Positions 8,532 to 17,636 of a stretch of DNA of 64,000 nucleotides are shown here, piece by piece. A program made the position numbers and the translations under genes. Position 1 is the stretch's first letter; every line of letters begins with the position of its first letter. Source of the DNA: Bifidobacterium cuniculi (GTDB lineage: Bacteria; Actinomycetota; Actinomycetes; Actinomycetales; Bifidobacteriaceae); NCBI RefSeq assembly GCF_000741575.1, contig NZ_JGYV01000001.1:434001-498000 (forward strand), read 5' to 3'. The notes under the pieces were generated by a model. That model had not been told where the DNA came from. It saw only the letters and a list, made by a program, of their open reading frames with translations, and searched no databases.

Positions 8532-9782
8532 TCATGCGCCCGCCTTGCCCTCGAGGACCACGAAGTTGCTCGGCCTCCAGATGACCTGGGCGGCTGCCAG
8601 CTCGGCGCGCACGTACACCAGGTTTCGGGACGCGTAGTCCTTGTGCTGGTTGAAAACGTCGATGCTCAGGCCGGTACGGTCGAGCAGGGCGAGCTGCTTG
8701 AAGTCACCGACGATGACCTTGCCCTCGCCGACCTGCTCGGACTCGACCAGGGGGCGTCCCCACACTGTGGACGGGCCGAGAGCGAAGGGGCCGTTGCCGA
8801 AGAAGCGCTGGTTGGAGTCCTGCATGAGGTCGATCTTCTCCGCGTCCGCGGGGTTGAGCAGGATCGCGTTCGCGGAGGCGCCCACGTGCTTGAGCTTGGT
8901 CAGGGACTGGCGGATGGCCTTGACGAGGTTCATGGCCTCGTCGCCACCCTTGGTGTACTCGCCGGCCTGCACGCCGGTGGTGTTCAGCAGGCCCTTGGGC
9001 TGCCCGTTCGTGCCGGTGCCGTTGAGCAGGATGTCGGCCAGCTTCAGGTCGAAGGAATAGCGGAATTCGGTGTCCAGGAAGGTGGCGAGCACCGCGGAGT
9101 CGCGCAGCATCTTGTTGGTCACCGTGTAGCCGTCCGCGTAGTCGTAGACGGTGGCGGTCGCCAGTTCGGTGCCGAAGGTGGACTGTGGTTTCTGCACGTC
9201 GGTGTCGTCGTCGCCGGTGTTTTCCGGCACCTGGGCGGTGTTGCGGGTCACGGAGGTGATCTGCAGGTACTCGATGGATTCGGCGGTGATGCGGCCGCGG
9301 CTGATGACGTCGAGGAGGGTGATGTCGGGCCTGTCGACCAGGTCGATCATGGGCAGGCGCTGCGGCTGCTCGTGCACGAGCTCGCTGGTGAGCGCGGTGC
9401 CGGCCTTCGCGGCGTAGAAGTCCTCGAGGGAGCCAAGGCGGGTCTTGCCCAGGCGGATGTCCTGCGGGGCGAGGTCCTTCTTGACGAGCTCCTGGTAGCC
9501 CTTGTAGGCGGCGCCGTGGATGAAGCGGTCGGACAGGCGCTTGACCTCGACCTTCTCTTCCTCGGTGGTCTCGACCTGCTCGTCGTCGATGACCAGGCTC
9601 TTGAGTTTGTTGGAGCCCTCCTCGAGGCGTGCGATGGCGGCCTTGAGTTCCTCGGCCTGTGCGACGTAGCCGTTGAAGGACTTCGCTTCCTCGTCGGTCA
9701 GGTCGCGGTTCTCGGCCTGCGCGGTGGCCATGATCTGCTGCGCTGCCTTGACTGCGGCCGCGAGCTGCTGCTTGAGATTCAT
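8532..9782 (-). CDS. Major capsid protein, HK97 fold
   Basis: A 416-residue capsid subunit. The first 110 residues form a charged helical delta/scaffold domain (MNLKQQLAAAVKAAQQIMATAQ, then EEKVEVKRL) that the adjacent protease would cleave. The remainder has typical HK97 features: ITAESIEYLQITSVTRN, the DYADGYTVTNKMLRDSA helix region, LNGTGTNGQPKGLLNT, and VWGRPLVESEQV. It follows the protease gene by 14 bases with a good ribosome site. Confidence 0.93.
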   Translation of the reverse strand: MNLKQQLAAAVKAAQQIMATAQAENRDLTDEEAKSFNGYVAQAEELKAAIARLEEGSNKLKSLVIDDEQVETTEEEKVEVKRLSDRFIHGAAYKGYQELVKKDLAPQDIRLGKTRLGSLEDFYAAKAGTALTSELVHEQPQRLPMIDLVDRPDITLLDVISRGRITAESIEYLQITSVTRNTAQVPENTGDDDTDVQKPQSTFGTELATATVYDYADGYTVTNKMLRDSAVLATFLDTEFRYSFDLKLADILLNGTGTNGQPKGLLNTTGVQAGEYTKGGDEAMNLVKAIRQSLTKLKHVGASANAILLNPADAEKIDLMQDSNQRFFGNGPFALGPSTVWGRPLVESEQVGEGKVIVGDFKQLALLDRTGLSIDVFNQHKDYASRNLVYVRAELAAAQVIWRPSNFVVLEGKAGA

Positions 9783-9796
9783 ATCTCTTTTTCCTT

Positions 9797-10447
9797 TCAG
9801 AGGTTGATCAGTTTCAGCCGGCGAGCGGCCATGTCAAGACGCGGGGTTGCGTCCTGGCAAGATTTCTTGGTTGGTTCGGGTTCCTGGCGTTCGGGCTCTT
9901 CATGTGGGCCCAGGCCGAGGACCGATTTCTTCGCGGATACTTCCGTCGACTGGTTCATGCCGATGGGGCAGATGGACACCTCGAAGAGATCCACGCCGCG
10001 CAACTCGTAGTAGCCGGGAGTCCAGGAGCCGTCCTCGTTTTTCTTGCCGTCCACCCACGCGCCGTCGGTGATCTCGTAGGCGAAGCTCATCTGCTGGACG
10101 CGCCCCTCCTGGAGGAGCTTGGAGACCTGCCGGCCCATGTCGGTGGACCGGTCGATGGTGCCCTCGACATGCAGGCCGTGCTCGTCCTCGACTGCCTTGG
10201 TTGTCACGCCGAGGTTCTTGAATGGGTCGGAGGTATCATGCTCCCAGTAGACGGGAATGCCGGCTCCGTCGTCGGGGTAGCGGTTGGCGAGGGTTTCAGC
10301 GAAGGCGCCCTTGCGGATCAGGTCGCCGCCCAGGTCGACGTTGTCGAAGACGGAGGCGTAGCCGTCGAACTGCAAGGGCCCGTTGGGGTCCTCCTCGTCC
10401 TGCTCCTTGGTTTTGAATCGTGTCCGTGTGGTCTTGGTCAGGATCAT
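9797..10447 (-). CDS. HK97-family prohead protease
   Basis: 216 residues, starting MILTKTTRTRFKTKEQ at an ATG that overlaps the portal stop (ATGA). The family's pattern is present: FDGYASVFDNVDLGGDLIRKG, then YWEHDTSDPFKNLG containing the catalytic His, and VQQMSFAYEITDG with the catalytic Ser. The C-terminal 40 residues are Pro/Glu/Lys-rich and probably disordered. It removes capsid delta domains during head maturation. Confidence 0.92.
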   Translation of the reverse strand: MILTKTTRTRFKTKEQDEEDPNGPLQFDGYASVFDNVDLGGDLIRKGAFAETLANRYPDDGAGIPVYWEHDTSDPFKNLGVTTKAVEDEHGLHVEGTIDRSTDMGRQVSKLLQEGRVQQMSFAYEITDGAWVDGKKNEDGSWTPGYYELRGVDLFEVSICPIGMNQSTEVSAKKSVLGLGPHEEPERQEPEPTKKSCQDATPRLDMAARRLKLINL

Positions 10448-11739
10448 GGCGTACTCCTTTCGTCGTCGTCCTGTATGTCTGGAGGTTCGTCGGTTGGGGT
10501 GCCGCGGCTTTCGGTCTGCCCGTCCTGCGGGCTGGTCTGCCCGCCGATGAGCACGTTGAGCGGGGTGACCAGGCCGTCGCCTTCGGGAAGGTTGGGGCGG
10601 TTGAGCAGTTCGCGCGCCTCGTTGGTGGTCAGGAAGGGGCGGCCCGTGGCCGTGGACAGCGCCGAGTACTGCTGGACCGGGTCGCCTCGTAGCTGGCCGT
10701 CGCGGTCGACCTCGATGTAGAGCGCCTTGTGGTAGGAGGCCATCATCGGCAGCAGGCACATGTTGAGCGCCTGCTCGAAGCTGGTGATGTACGGGTCGAG
10801 GTAGGTGCCGTACAGCATCTGCTTGAAGGCGGCGAGGTTGGAGAAGTTGCCTTCACGGATCCCGACGAGCTCGGGCGGGATGCCGTAGGCGTTGGCCACG
10901 TCAACCTTGACCTTGTCCCGGGCATCGAGGTCGGCGACGTCGATGGGTTTGAAAGCGTCCAGCTGTGTGGCTTTCATGCCGTCCTCGAGGACCATGCCGC
11001 CGCCGGCAGCCGCCCCTCCGTGCACGAAGGCTCTCATGGACGCGCGGAAGCGGTCGGCTGAGGTTTCACTCGGCCACGGCCTGTCGCGTTCGATCACCAG
11101 CGGTGCCTGAAGGCCGCGCTCATTGACGGCCTTACGAAATTCGATGGACGCCTTGTATTCGTCGAGGATCGCCTTGAGGCGTTTGCGCTTCGGCATGCCT
11201 CCGGCACCAGTGAAGGCGTAGCCGACCGATAGGAGCATGGAGGTCTCGTGAATCTTGAGTTTCTCGGTGTGCCCCTGCACTTGAAGACGGATGCCGGTAA
11301 TCTCGTCGAAGTCGTCATGCACGACACTCCATCGGCGAGGGGGAATACGCTTGAGGTGCACGGTCCCGTCCTGCTTTGTGATGGGCAGGGCGAGGAATCG
11401 GTCGGCGAGCAGGCCGTCCATGATCAGGGACAGCCAGAAGGCGTAGGCGGGGATGGCCGGGTTGCCGGTCGGATCGTGCAGCAGATCGGCCAGCGGGTGA
11501 CCGCGGACGCGCTCACGGCTCCCGTCCGGCAATCGCCTGTATAGTTTGATGGGCAGGGCCGCTATGTGGGTGGCGATGAAATCGGTCACCTCACGTAAGG
11601 GGTGGGATTCGATGCCGTCAGCGTTGAAGGCGTCCGGGTCGTAATCCCATAGGCTGCTGGGTGGGTCGACGATGTTGACCTCGCCCTGCTCGAGCCAGGC
11701 TCCGAGCTCGCCGTTGGTCTGGAAAATCGCTCGAGCCAT
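10444..11739 (-). CDS. Portal protein, HK97 family
   Basis: A 431-residue portal subunit that forms the dodecameric DNA entry ring at one capsid vertex. Recognisable elements are EVTDFIATHIAALPIKLYRR, HPLADLLHDPTGNPAIPAY, the KVDVANAYGIPPELVGIREG core motif with NFSNLAAFKQMLYGTYL, and LTTNEARELLNRPNLPEG. The C-terminus is acidic and disordered. It lies between the small 80-residue gene and the protease, with overlaps at both ends that suggest coupled translation. Confidence 0.93.
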   Translation of the reverse strand: MARAIFQTNGELGAWLEQGEVNIVDPPSSLWDYDPDAFNADGIESHPLREVTDFIATHIAALPIKLYRRLPDGSRERVRGHPLADLLHDPTGNPAIPAYAFWLSLIMDGLLADRFLALPITKQDGTVHLKRIPPRRWSVVHDDFDEITGIRLQVQGHTEKLKIHETSMLLSVGYAFTGAGGMPKRKRLKAILDEYKASIEFRKAVNERGLQAPLVIERDRPWPSETSADRFRASMRAFVHGGAAAGGGMVLEDGMKATQLDAFKPIDVADLDARDKVKVDVANAYGIPPELVGIREGNFSNLAAFKQMLYGTYLDPYITSFEQALNMCLLPMMASYHKALYIEVDRDGQLRGDPVQQYSALSTATGRPFLTTNEARELLNRPNLPEGDGLVTPLNVLIGGQTSPQDGQTESRGTPTDEPPDIQDDDERSTP

Positions 11740-11981
11740 CAGACCACCTCCGAGAACCTATGGGGGATGATTTGGAGGTATTCGACGCGGTCGGCACGCA
11801 GCAGGAGCTGACCGTCGGCCGGGCTGGTGACGCCGAACTCGTTGACGTACTCGACGGATTCGAGCAGGATCCACGTGCCGTCGGAGCCGGTGAGCAGGCC
11901 ACGCCACGTGTGCCCGGCCGACGCGATGACGACACGGCTATTGACGAAGTGCCGGAGCGGATCCTTGCTGCGCCTGAACAT
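11739..11981 (-). CDS. Small phage protein between terminase and portal
   Basis: An 80-residue protein whose stop overlaps the portal start. It has a basic N-terminus (MFRRSKDPLRHFVNSR) and a beta-rich body resembling a small SH3-like barrel (GHTWRGLLTGSDGTWILLESVEY). No family was recognised. Equivalent small genes occur at this place in other actinobacterial siphophages. Confidence 0.65.
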   Translation of the reverse strand: MFRRSKDPLRHFVNSRVVIASAGHTWRGLLTGSDGTWILLESVEYVNEFGVTSPADGQLLLRADRVEYLQIIPHRFSEVV

Positions 11982-11997
11982 ACTGGCTCCTTAGGGT

Positions 11998-13575
11998 CTA
12001 GAAAGTTATGAGGTCGTGGTCGTCGTATGCGGATGTCTCCGGCTGCGCGGGTTCGAAGCATTCGAGCCCGTAGAGGGCGACGGTGATGGCAGCCACGCCA
12101 CTGATGTCGACCATGCTGCGCCTGCGGTCCCACGCCTCGTTTTCGGCGATGACCTTGGTGACCCCGCCCTCGATGGCCTGGTCAACTAGCGGCTGTGGCG
12201 CGTGGATGAGACGTTTCTCCCTGACTCGGTCACGCAGGCGCCCGGTGGCCAGGCCGATATGACTGCCGTCGATCTCGTGGACCTGGAAGCCCATCTCCTG
12301 CAGCGGTTGAATGAATTCCATGGCCGGGCATCCCTTGGACTGGACCGCAACCTCCCACATGCCGCTCTCCTCGGCCAGCGCCTTGAGGTATTGGGGTACC
12401 CACATGAGGCCTTTTCGGTGTTCGCGTAGGGAGACGACTGGTCGGTCCTGGTCGTCGTAGACGGCGGCGGCGATCCAGGTGTGGGAGCGGTCGACTGACA
12501 CGTCGATGCCCCACACGGTTCGGGCGCCGTGGGGGATGCGCACGTCGAGGGCCGAGACCATGGTTGCCTCCCAGTCCTTGACGTCGATGTAGCTGTCGAC
12601 CTGGGCGGTGACCCATTGGCACAGGTCCTCGGTGCGGTAGGCGGCGTCGGTCATGGCTGCGATGTCGCTCTTGACGACCTCCACGGTCTGCGCGCCGTAG
12701 CCGATGGACGGGTTGGACTGCAGGATGGCGTCGACGTCATCCGGTGCGCACTCCTCCGGGGCGCTCCACTCGAAGAGCGCCAGGCTGCAGTCGTGCTGCG
12801 CGGCGTATTCTGCGGGACTCATGAGGCCGGCGTCGACCTTGCGCTCCCAGTCCGCGATGAATTCCAGGGCGGCTTCACGCTGTTTGATCAAGACGACGCT
12901 GGTGGAATCTCCGGCGTTCGAGATGCCCCACAGTTGGCCGTTCCAGAAGCTTTTCGTGGTGGGGCTCATGGCGTTCCACGCGTCCCATTTGGTTTGTTCG
13001 CGCAGCTCGTCCATGATGACGCGGGCGGCGGGCTTGCCTCGCGCGTTCTTCGCGGCACGGATCTCGTACCTGGCGAGGCTCTTGGTGCGGATGTACTCGT
13101 CGCCGTTCGTGTCGGACACCTTGCTGGTGGCTGCCTGCAGGGCCGGGATAGCGGCGAGCTTTTCCTCCTCGGTCGGAGGGTCGTTGTCGCACCACAGCTT
13201 CACGCCGGCCCATGGTTCGCGGGCGATGTCGAGGTTCTGCGCGGTGCCGACGATCTTGAAGCGGATGGGAGGCAAACGGTCGGGGTGGCGTTCCGAGTCC
13301 ATGAAAAGCCACCAGGCGGCCAGGACCTTCGCCAGTTCGGTCTTGCCGTTCTGGCGTCCCACCAGGACGATGACGCGGCGGAAGCGATAGGTGACGTTGT
13401 CGTCGAGCAGTTCGAGCGCATGGATCAGGAGCCACTGCTGCCAGGGGTAGAGTTCGACGCCGAGGATGAGGCGCGCGAATTCGATGACCTCGTAGCCGAG
13501 CGTGGTTTCCTGCGTCAGCTCGCGTAACGGTTTGACCCACAGGCGAGGCTCGGTCTTGCCGTACAGCTTGACCAT
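11998..13575 (-). CDS. Terminase large subunit
   Basis: 525 residues, the ATPase-nuclease motor that packages and cuts concatemeric DNA. The ATPase domain shows a Walker A variant VGRQNGKTE near residue 73 and Walker B ARVIMDELRE near 185, followed by a coupling motif region (NGQLWGISNAGD). The nuclease domain begins around residue 355 with WGIDVSVDRSHTW, whose Asp residues fit the metal site, and a later acidic DGS/EAWD region. It follows the small subunit by 14 bases. Confidence 0.94.
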   Translation of the reverse strand: MVKLYGKTEPRLWVKPLRELTQETTLGYEVIEFARLILGVELYPWQQWLLIHALELLDDNVTYRFRRVIVLVGRQNGKTELAKVLAAWWLFMDSERHPDRLPPIRFKIVGTAQNLDIAREPWAGVKLWCDNDPPTEEEKLAAIPALQAATSKVSDTNGDEYIRTKSLARYEIRAAKNARGKPAARVIMDELREQTKWDAWNAMSPTTKSFWNGQLWGISNAGDSTSVVLIKQREAALEFIADWERKVDAGLMSPAEYAAQHDCSLALFEWSAPEECAPDDVDAILQSNPSIGYGAQTVEVVKSDIAAMTDAAYRTEDLCQWVTAQVDSYIDVKDWEATMVSALDVRIPHGARTVWGIDVSVDRSHTWIAAAVYDDQDRPVVSLREHRKGLMWVPQYLKALAEESGMWEVAVQSKGCPAMEFIQPLQEMGFQVHEIDGSHIGLATGRLRDRVREKRLIHAPQPLVDQAIEGGVTKVIAENEAWDRRRSMVDISGVAAITVALYGLECFEPAQPETSAYDDHDLITF

Positions 13576-13589
13576 GGTGGCCTCCCTGT

Positions 13590-14213
13590 CTATCCGGAGG
13601 CGAATTTCCTCCTTCGGAATTCAGCCAGCTCGTCGACAGGTTCCGCCTGCTTGCGCTGCCGGCCGGCAACGTCCTGGACCTGCTGGCGTGCCTGCGGGGT
13701 GGCACCGAGCGTGTTGAGGACATTCATGAGATGTGGCACGAGGTAGAGTGCCTTGGTGACTTCCTGCCCGGTACCGTGCGTTACCGCGTAATCAATCTGT
13801 GCGGCGATCATCCGCCCCGATTGGACCAGTGCCTCGTCCTGCTTTTCCAAAGCGCCCTGTTCTTTGAGTTCGGAGACGGTGTGTTCGTAGGATTGCAGCA
13901 GCCCGTCCTGTGCCTTGGTGGGCGCGTCGATGAGCCGCAGCCGCTGCTCGCTGATCTTGAGGCATTCATCCACGGCCTTCATGTCACCCTGCAGGGCGGC
14001 CGGGTATAGCTGCCGGTAGAGGCTGTCAAGCCGTTCGATTTCAATCCGGCGAGCGCTGTCTGGGTTTTTGCCGGCTTGGGCTGCTTTGAGGGCTCGTTGG
14101 ATGGCGGCTTGGACGCTGCTGGTTGAGCGCATTTCCAACTGGTCGCGGATGCGGTTGACAGGCACGGCGGCGAGGAAGAGGTTCAGGGCCTTCGCGTCTG
14201 TCTGCTCGCTCAT
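13590..14213 (-). CDS. Terminase small subunit-like protein
   Basis: The 207-residue protein directly precedes the large terminase. The N-terminal part has a helix-turn-helix-like segment (LFLAAVPVNRIRDQLEMRSTSSVQAAIQRAL) suited to recognising the packaging site. The middle is helical and charged, and could form the oligomerisation core. The sequence was assigned by these features and by position. Confidence 0.72.
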   Translation of the reverse strand: MSEQTDAKALNLFLAAVPVNRIRDQLEMRSTSSVQAAIQRALKAAQAGKNPDSARRIEIERLDSLYRQLYPAALQGDMKAVDECLKISEQRLRLIDAPTKAQDGLLQSYEHTVSELKEQGALEKQDEALVQSGRMIAAQIDYAVTHGTGQEVTKALYLVPHLMNVLNTLGATPQARQQVQDVAGRQRKQAEPVDELAEFRRRKFASG

Positions 14214-14215
14214 GA

Positions 14216-15472
14216 CTACTGCTCCTTGTCGGTGGTGAAGTCGTGGGGTACGCCGTCGAGTTCCGGCATTCTTCCGGTGTATTCCTGGTATCGCCGGCAG
14301 ATGACGTCTGCGTATTTGGGGTCGAGTTCCACGGTCAGGCAGCGCATGCCGAGGCCGGTGGCTGCGATGAGGGTGGATCCGGACCCGCCGAAGGGGTCGT
14401 AGACGATGCCGCCTTTCCGGCAGGAGTTTTTGAGCATGCTTTGGATGAGTTCAACGGGTTTCATCGTGGGATGCTCCCGGTTCGCGGTTGGCTTGTCGAA
14501 GCATTGCGCGGTGGTTTGTTTTGCGTCGCCGTACCACCACTGGCCGCCTCGGCCCAGACGCCCCCCCCCGCTGGAGTGTGGCGTGAATCCGTACCCGATC
14601 GGTTCGACCTGGTTCTGGTAGTCGCTGTGGGCCAGGCTGGCAGTGTTCTTCACCCAGATCAGGGTCTGGCGCCACTGATAGCCGATGCTTTCGAGCGCGG
14701 TCTGGAATCGCACACGATACGAGTCGGGGTGGGCGCAGTAGAAGGGGCATCCTTCGCGGCTGATCTGCGCGGCGATGCGGAATGCGTCGGTAGTGACCTC
14801 GATGGCCCTGTCGATGGTGAAGTCGTTCTGGATACTGAGCGTATCCTTCGTCTTGCCCTCGTAGGCGATGCCGTAGGGAGGGTCGGTCCAGATGCAACCG
14901 GGCTGACCGATCATGCCGGCCGCCTTCGTGACGAGCTCCTTGTCCGTGCTGGAGCCGACCACGAGGACGCTGTCACCGAGCTTCCATATCTGTCCGACCT
15001 TGGTGAAGGGCGTCTTGGGGGTTTCCGGCACTGCGTCCGCGTCAGCTCCCGGCAGTTCCTTGGGAGCGACTGCGGCGAGGATCTCGGCGATATCCTCGTC
15101 GCTGTAGCCGGTGCCCAGTGTCGGCTCCGCGACCGACTGCAGGATCTCGGCGAGCGCCGCCGTGTCGTAGTCGCCCAGGTCGGCGAGCCGGTTGTCGGCC
15201 AGGACGATGTGGGCTGCATCGTCCGCGTCCACGTCTACCCAGGTGACCTGTATGCTGTCCCATTGCAGGCTCTTGGCTGCCTGCCAGGTGTGGTTTCCGG
15301 CGAGTATCTCGTTGGCCACGCCGGTCTTGGTGCCGCGGTTGACAACGATGGGCCGGTATTGGCCGCGTTCCTTGAGGCTTTCCGCGATCTTTTCCACGTT
15401 GCCGCGCCGTGGATTGCGATGGTACGGGACCAGGGAATCAATCGGGACACGTTCCAGCTGCAAATCATCCAT
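14216..15472 (-). CDS. ParB-like / DNA adenine-N6 methyltransferase fusion
   Basis: The 418-residue protein has an N-terminal ParB/Srx-like domain (about residues 5-100: IDSLVPYHRNPRRGN, GNHTWQAAKSL). A beta-group DNA methyltransferase follows, with catalytic motif IV TDPPYG near residue 197 and the SAM-binding motif YDPFGGSGST near 365. DPPY indicates N6-adenine or N4-cytosine methylation. No partner restriction enzyme is adjacent, so protection of phage DNA or regulation of packaging is likely. The codons for GGGR near residue 300 lie in a run of nine C on the plus strand (14561-14569), a possible slippage tract. Confidence 0.9.
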   Translation of the reverse strand: MDDLQLERVPIDSLVPYHRNPRRGNVEKIAESLKERGQYRPIVVNRGTKTGVANEILAGNHTWQAAKSLQWDSIQVTWVDVDADDAAHIVLADNRLADLGDYDTAALAEILQSVAEPTLGTGYSDEDIAEILAAVAPKELPGADADAVPETPKTPFTKVGQIWKLGDSVLVVGSSTDKELVTKAAGMIGQPGCIWTDPPYGIAYEGKTKDTLSIQNDFTIDRAIEVTTDAFRIAAQISREGCPFYCAHPDSYRVRFQTALESIGYQWRQTLIWVKNTASLAHSDYQNQVEPIGYGFTPHSSGGGRLGRGGQWWYGDAKQTTAQCFDKPTANREHPTMKPVELIQSMLKNSCRKGGIVYDPFGGSGSTLIAATGLGMRCLTVELDPKYADVICRRYQEYTGRMPELDGVPHDFTTDKEQ

Positions 15473-15737
15473 TGATGTGACTCTCTTCTCGAATAGTGCC
15501 GATCGGCAGCGAATATGATCAAAAACACGCGGCTTTCAGGGGCCGAAAAAGTGGCTCCACGCAAGGGTCCTGTGGCGGTCTCGCGCGCGATGGGGTAGTC
15601 GGCGTCGGGGAGGGAGGAAGGCTGCCCACGCGGATACTGGGCCGCAAGCGGCCTGCTGCAAATCCAACCGCCCCTACCCGGCCAGCAGACGCTTGCAGGC
15701 TGGCTGGCTGATCTTTTTTGCGCGTGCAGACGCGCCG
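15473..15737. other. Gap between methyltransferase and HNH genes
   Basis: 265 bases with no convincing gene on either strand. Frames that stay open here have low-complexity Arg/Pro-rich translations and no ribosome site. Lying just upstream of the terminase module, it is a candidate place for the cos or pac site, but no diagnostic sequence was recognised. Confidence 0.4.
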
Positions 15738-16049
15738 TTACCACCACGCTGGTATCACGTCTCCCAGGTCGGCCTTGGGCTGGCCATTGCCGCGCTCGCG
15801 GTTGCATCGGCGGTGGCTGTGCCTGAAGTTGGCTGGGTCGTCGACCAGCTCGGGGTAGAGCGAGTAGGGATAGTAGTGGTCGAGCTCGTGGGACTGGTCG
15901 CTGCTGCTTGGCGGCACCGAGTAGTCGATGCGTTTGTGGCAGATCCAGCAGTCGGCGGCCGGGTCGCCTTCGGCGTCCAGGCGCTTGCCGGCCTCGAAGA
16001 ATTCCTGCTTGTGTCGTTCGAAGGCACGGGTGTGGGGACGCTTGGCCAT
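15738..16049 (-). CDS. HNH endonuclease
   Basis: 103 residues, starting MAKRPHTRAFERHKQ. It carries a zinc-binding CWICHKRID pair, the central ELDHYYP with the HNH His, and FRHSHRRCNRERGNG at the C-terminus. HNH proteins beside terminase genes in cos phages stimulate terminase cutting and are required for packaging. Here the gene is separated from the terminases by the methyltransferase gene. Confidence 0.88.
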   Translation of the reverse strand: MAKRPHTRAFERHKQEFFEAGKRLDAEGDPAADCWICHKRIDYSVPPSSSDQSHELDHYYPYSLYPELVDDPANFRHSHRRCNRERGNGQPKADLGDVIPAWW

Positions 16050-16154
16050 GAGTCCTCCCGGCATGACGAAGGCCCCAGCCTGCCGGAGTGGGCAGGGCTG
16101 GAGCCTTGTGAAAACCTCGCGCTCAGCTACACGCGTCGCGCAATACTAGCCAAG

Positions 16155-16931
16155 CTAGCCGTTACAGTTGGACATGTCAAATCCGTCGTCGTCATCCTCC
16201 AGGTCAGGGCGCACCAGCAGATAAACCTCCGCGAGCGCGTACAGGTTGTGGCCCTGCTCGTCTTTGCCGAGGTCGCTGAGTTGGCCGCGGTGCTTGGAGA
16301 CGCGCAGGAAGCTGCCGCTCATTTCGATTCCTGCGGTTTTCAGGAGGCGGCGGATCTCGGTGTCGGTGTCGACTATGTTGGCAGCGGCCAGGCGGGCGAG
16401 CTGCGTTTGCTGTACCTGGCCGTAATTGTAGTCGTGGCCGCACATGCGGCACTGGCCCCATAGGCCGGGGCTGGGCTTGTGCTCGCGGGGGATGCTGAGT
16501 ACGGCGCGGCAGTTGGGGCAGCGGCCGATGATGCGCGTGGTGGGGTCGGGGTCGATCATCCGGTCGGACTGGTGTGCGGCCTCGCCGAGCATGGTGAGGA
16601 TGTTCGCGTAGTCCTTGCGGTTGGCGAGCGTGGTGAGGTATTGGTTTTGGGTGAGTTTTTGGAGGATGGGGTCGGTGGGAATGGTTTTGGTGGTGGCCAG
16701 GCCGGCGGCTTTGGCGAGGAGGCGGCTCATGGTGTGGATCTGGTCGAGCAGGTCGGCTGCGGCGAGGTTGATGGGGGTGGGTGCGCTGTCGAGGCGGCGG
16801 GTGGTGCCGGTGTTGTTGGTGAGGTGGATGCGTTTGGTGGCGATGTCGTCGAGGAGGCGCAGGTTGGTGCGCACGTGTTGGATGTGGTCGAGCAGTCGAG
16901 TTGTCTTCCAATCGGTTTCGTCGATGGCCAT
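16155..16931 (-). CDS. Zinc-ribbon phage protein of unknown function
   Basis: 258 residues. The N-terminal half is helical (DHIQHVRTNLRLLDDIATKRI). A zinc-ribbon follows at about residues 138-167, with CPNC and, 25 residues later, CRMCG. The C-terminal part has a winged-helix-like segment, ARLAAANIVDTDTEIRRLLK, and an acidic tail (DLEDDDDGFD). The layout suggests a DNA-binding regulator, possibly a late-gene activator given its position as the last early gene before the packaging module; that role is inference. Confidence 0.65.
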   Translation of the reverse strand: MAIDETDWKTTRLLDHIQHVRTNLRLLDDIATKRIHLTNNTGTTRRLDSAPTPINLAAADLLDQIHTMSRLLAKAAGLATTKTIPTDPILQKLTQNQYLTTLANRKDYANILTMLGEAAHQSDRMIDPDPTTRIIGRCPNCRAVLSIPREHKPSPGLWGQCRMCGHDYNYGQVQQTQLARLAAANIVDTDTEIRRLLKTAGIEMSGSFLRVSKHRGQLSDLGKDEQGHNLYALAEVYLLVRPDLEDDDDGFDMSNCNG

Positions 16932-17149
16932 TAGTCCTGTGCCTCCTGGCTGCCGCCGGTGCGGGCGAGTTCGGTGTTGAGGATGTCGATGGCGCGGTCG
17001 CTCATTTCGATCATGCCGTCCCGGTGCCCGGCGGCGTGGCCGTCGAGCCAGATGATGATGAGGTCGTCGACGGTGAGGCCGTGGCCGCGGATGGGGAGTG
17101 CTGCGAGCGCTTGGGCGGCACGGTGGGTCATGTCTTCGGGGTTGCTCAT
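16931..17149 (-). CDS. Small phage protein (72 aa)
   Basis: Starts MSNPEDMTHRAAQAL at an ATG overlapping the upstream stop by four bases, and its own stop shares one base with the next start. Predicted helical (LTVDDLIIIWLDGHAAGHRDG). No family recognised. Part of a tightly packed early operon. Confidence 0.6.
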   Translation of the reverse strand: MSNPEDMTHRAAQALAALPIRGHGLTVDDLIIIWLDGHAAGHRDGMIEMSDRAIDILNTELARTGGSQEAQD

Positions 17150-17424
17150 GGGTTGAGGTGTCCTCCTTTGCGGCATCGGCGGATGTAGGCGGCTTCGGTT
17201 TTGAGGATGGTTGCGGCGTCTGGTGGTTGGTTGATGTGTTGTCCGGTGCAGGTTGGGTGTGGGCTGCGGCGTAGGTAGTGGGAGTCGCGGTAGCAGGTTT
17301 TTCCGCAGGTGCGGCACTCGCACTCCCAGAGTGGGTAGCCGGTGGGTGTGGTGCCTACGCGTTCGATGACTCGGAGTTGGCCGATGGTGCGTCCGGTGAG
17401 ATCCTGGTATTTGCCTTTGCTCAT
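17146..17424 (-). CDS. Small cysteine-rich zinc-binding phage protein
   Basis: 92 residues. It has a beta hairpin start (LTGRTIGQLRVIERVGT) followed by WECECRTCGKTCYRDSHYLRR, with a C-x-C-x2-C-x3-C cluster. This is typical of small AP2/HNH-associated phage proteins that bind one zinc. The TGR-G-L-V-ER start and G-x-P-W-C-x-C pattern occur widely in phage DNA-binding proteins. Both ends overlap neighbours by 4 bases. Confidence 0.7.
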   Translation of the reverse strand: MSKGKYQDLTGRTIGQLRVIERVGTTPTGYPLWECECRTCGKTCYRDSHYLRRSPHPTCTGQHINQPPDAATILKTEAAYIRRCRKGGHLNP

Positions 17425-17618
17425 TGCCTGTCCTCGTCGTTGAAAAGTGGGGGTTCGATGAATTCGGGGCCGTGGGTTGAGCTGTCGGGCTGGTCGCGTC
17501 CGTCGATGATGTCCTGGACGGCTTGGATGGGCAGGTTGAGGTATTGGGCGGTCATGTCGGCGCTGTAGCCGTCGGCGTGCCATTTGAGGACCATGTCTTT
17601 TTTTGCTTGGCTGACCAT
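17421..17618 (-). CDS. Small HTH-like phage protein (65 aa)
   Basis: Starts MVSQAKKDMVLKWHADG. Residues 5-40 (MVLKWHADGYSADMTAQYLN, then LPIQAVQDIID) look like a resolvase-type helix-turn-helix. The C-terminus is acidic. Function unknown. Confidence 0.6.
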   Translation of the reverse strand: MVSQAKKDMVLKWHADGYSADMTAQYLNLPIQAVQDIIDGRDQPDSSTHGPEFIEPPLFNDEDRQ

Positions 17619-17636
17619 GAGGGTTCCTTCCGTGGG

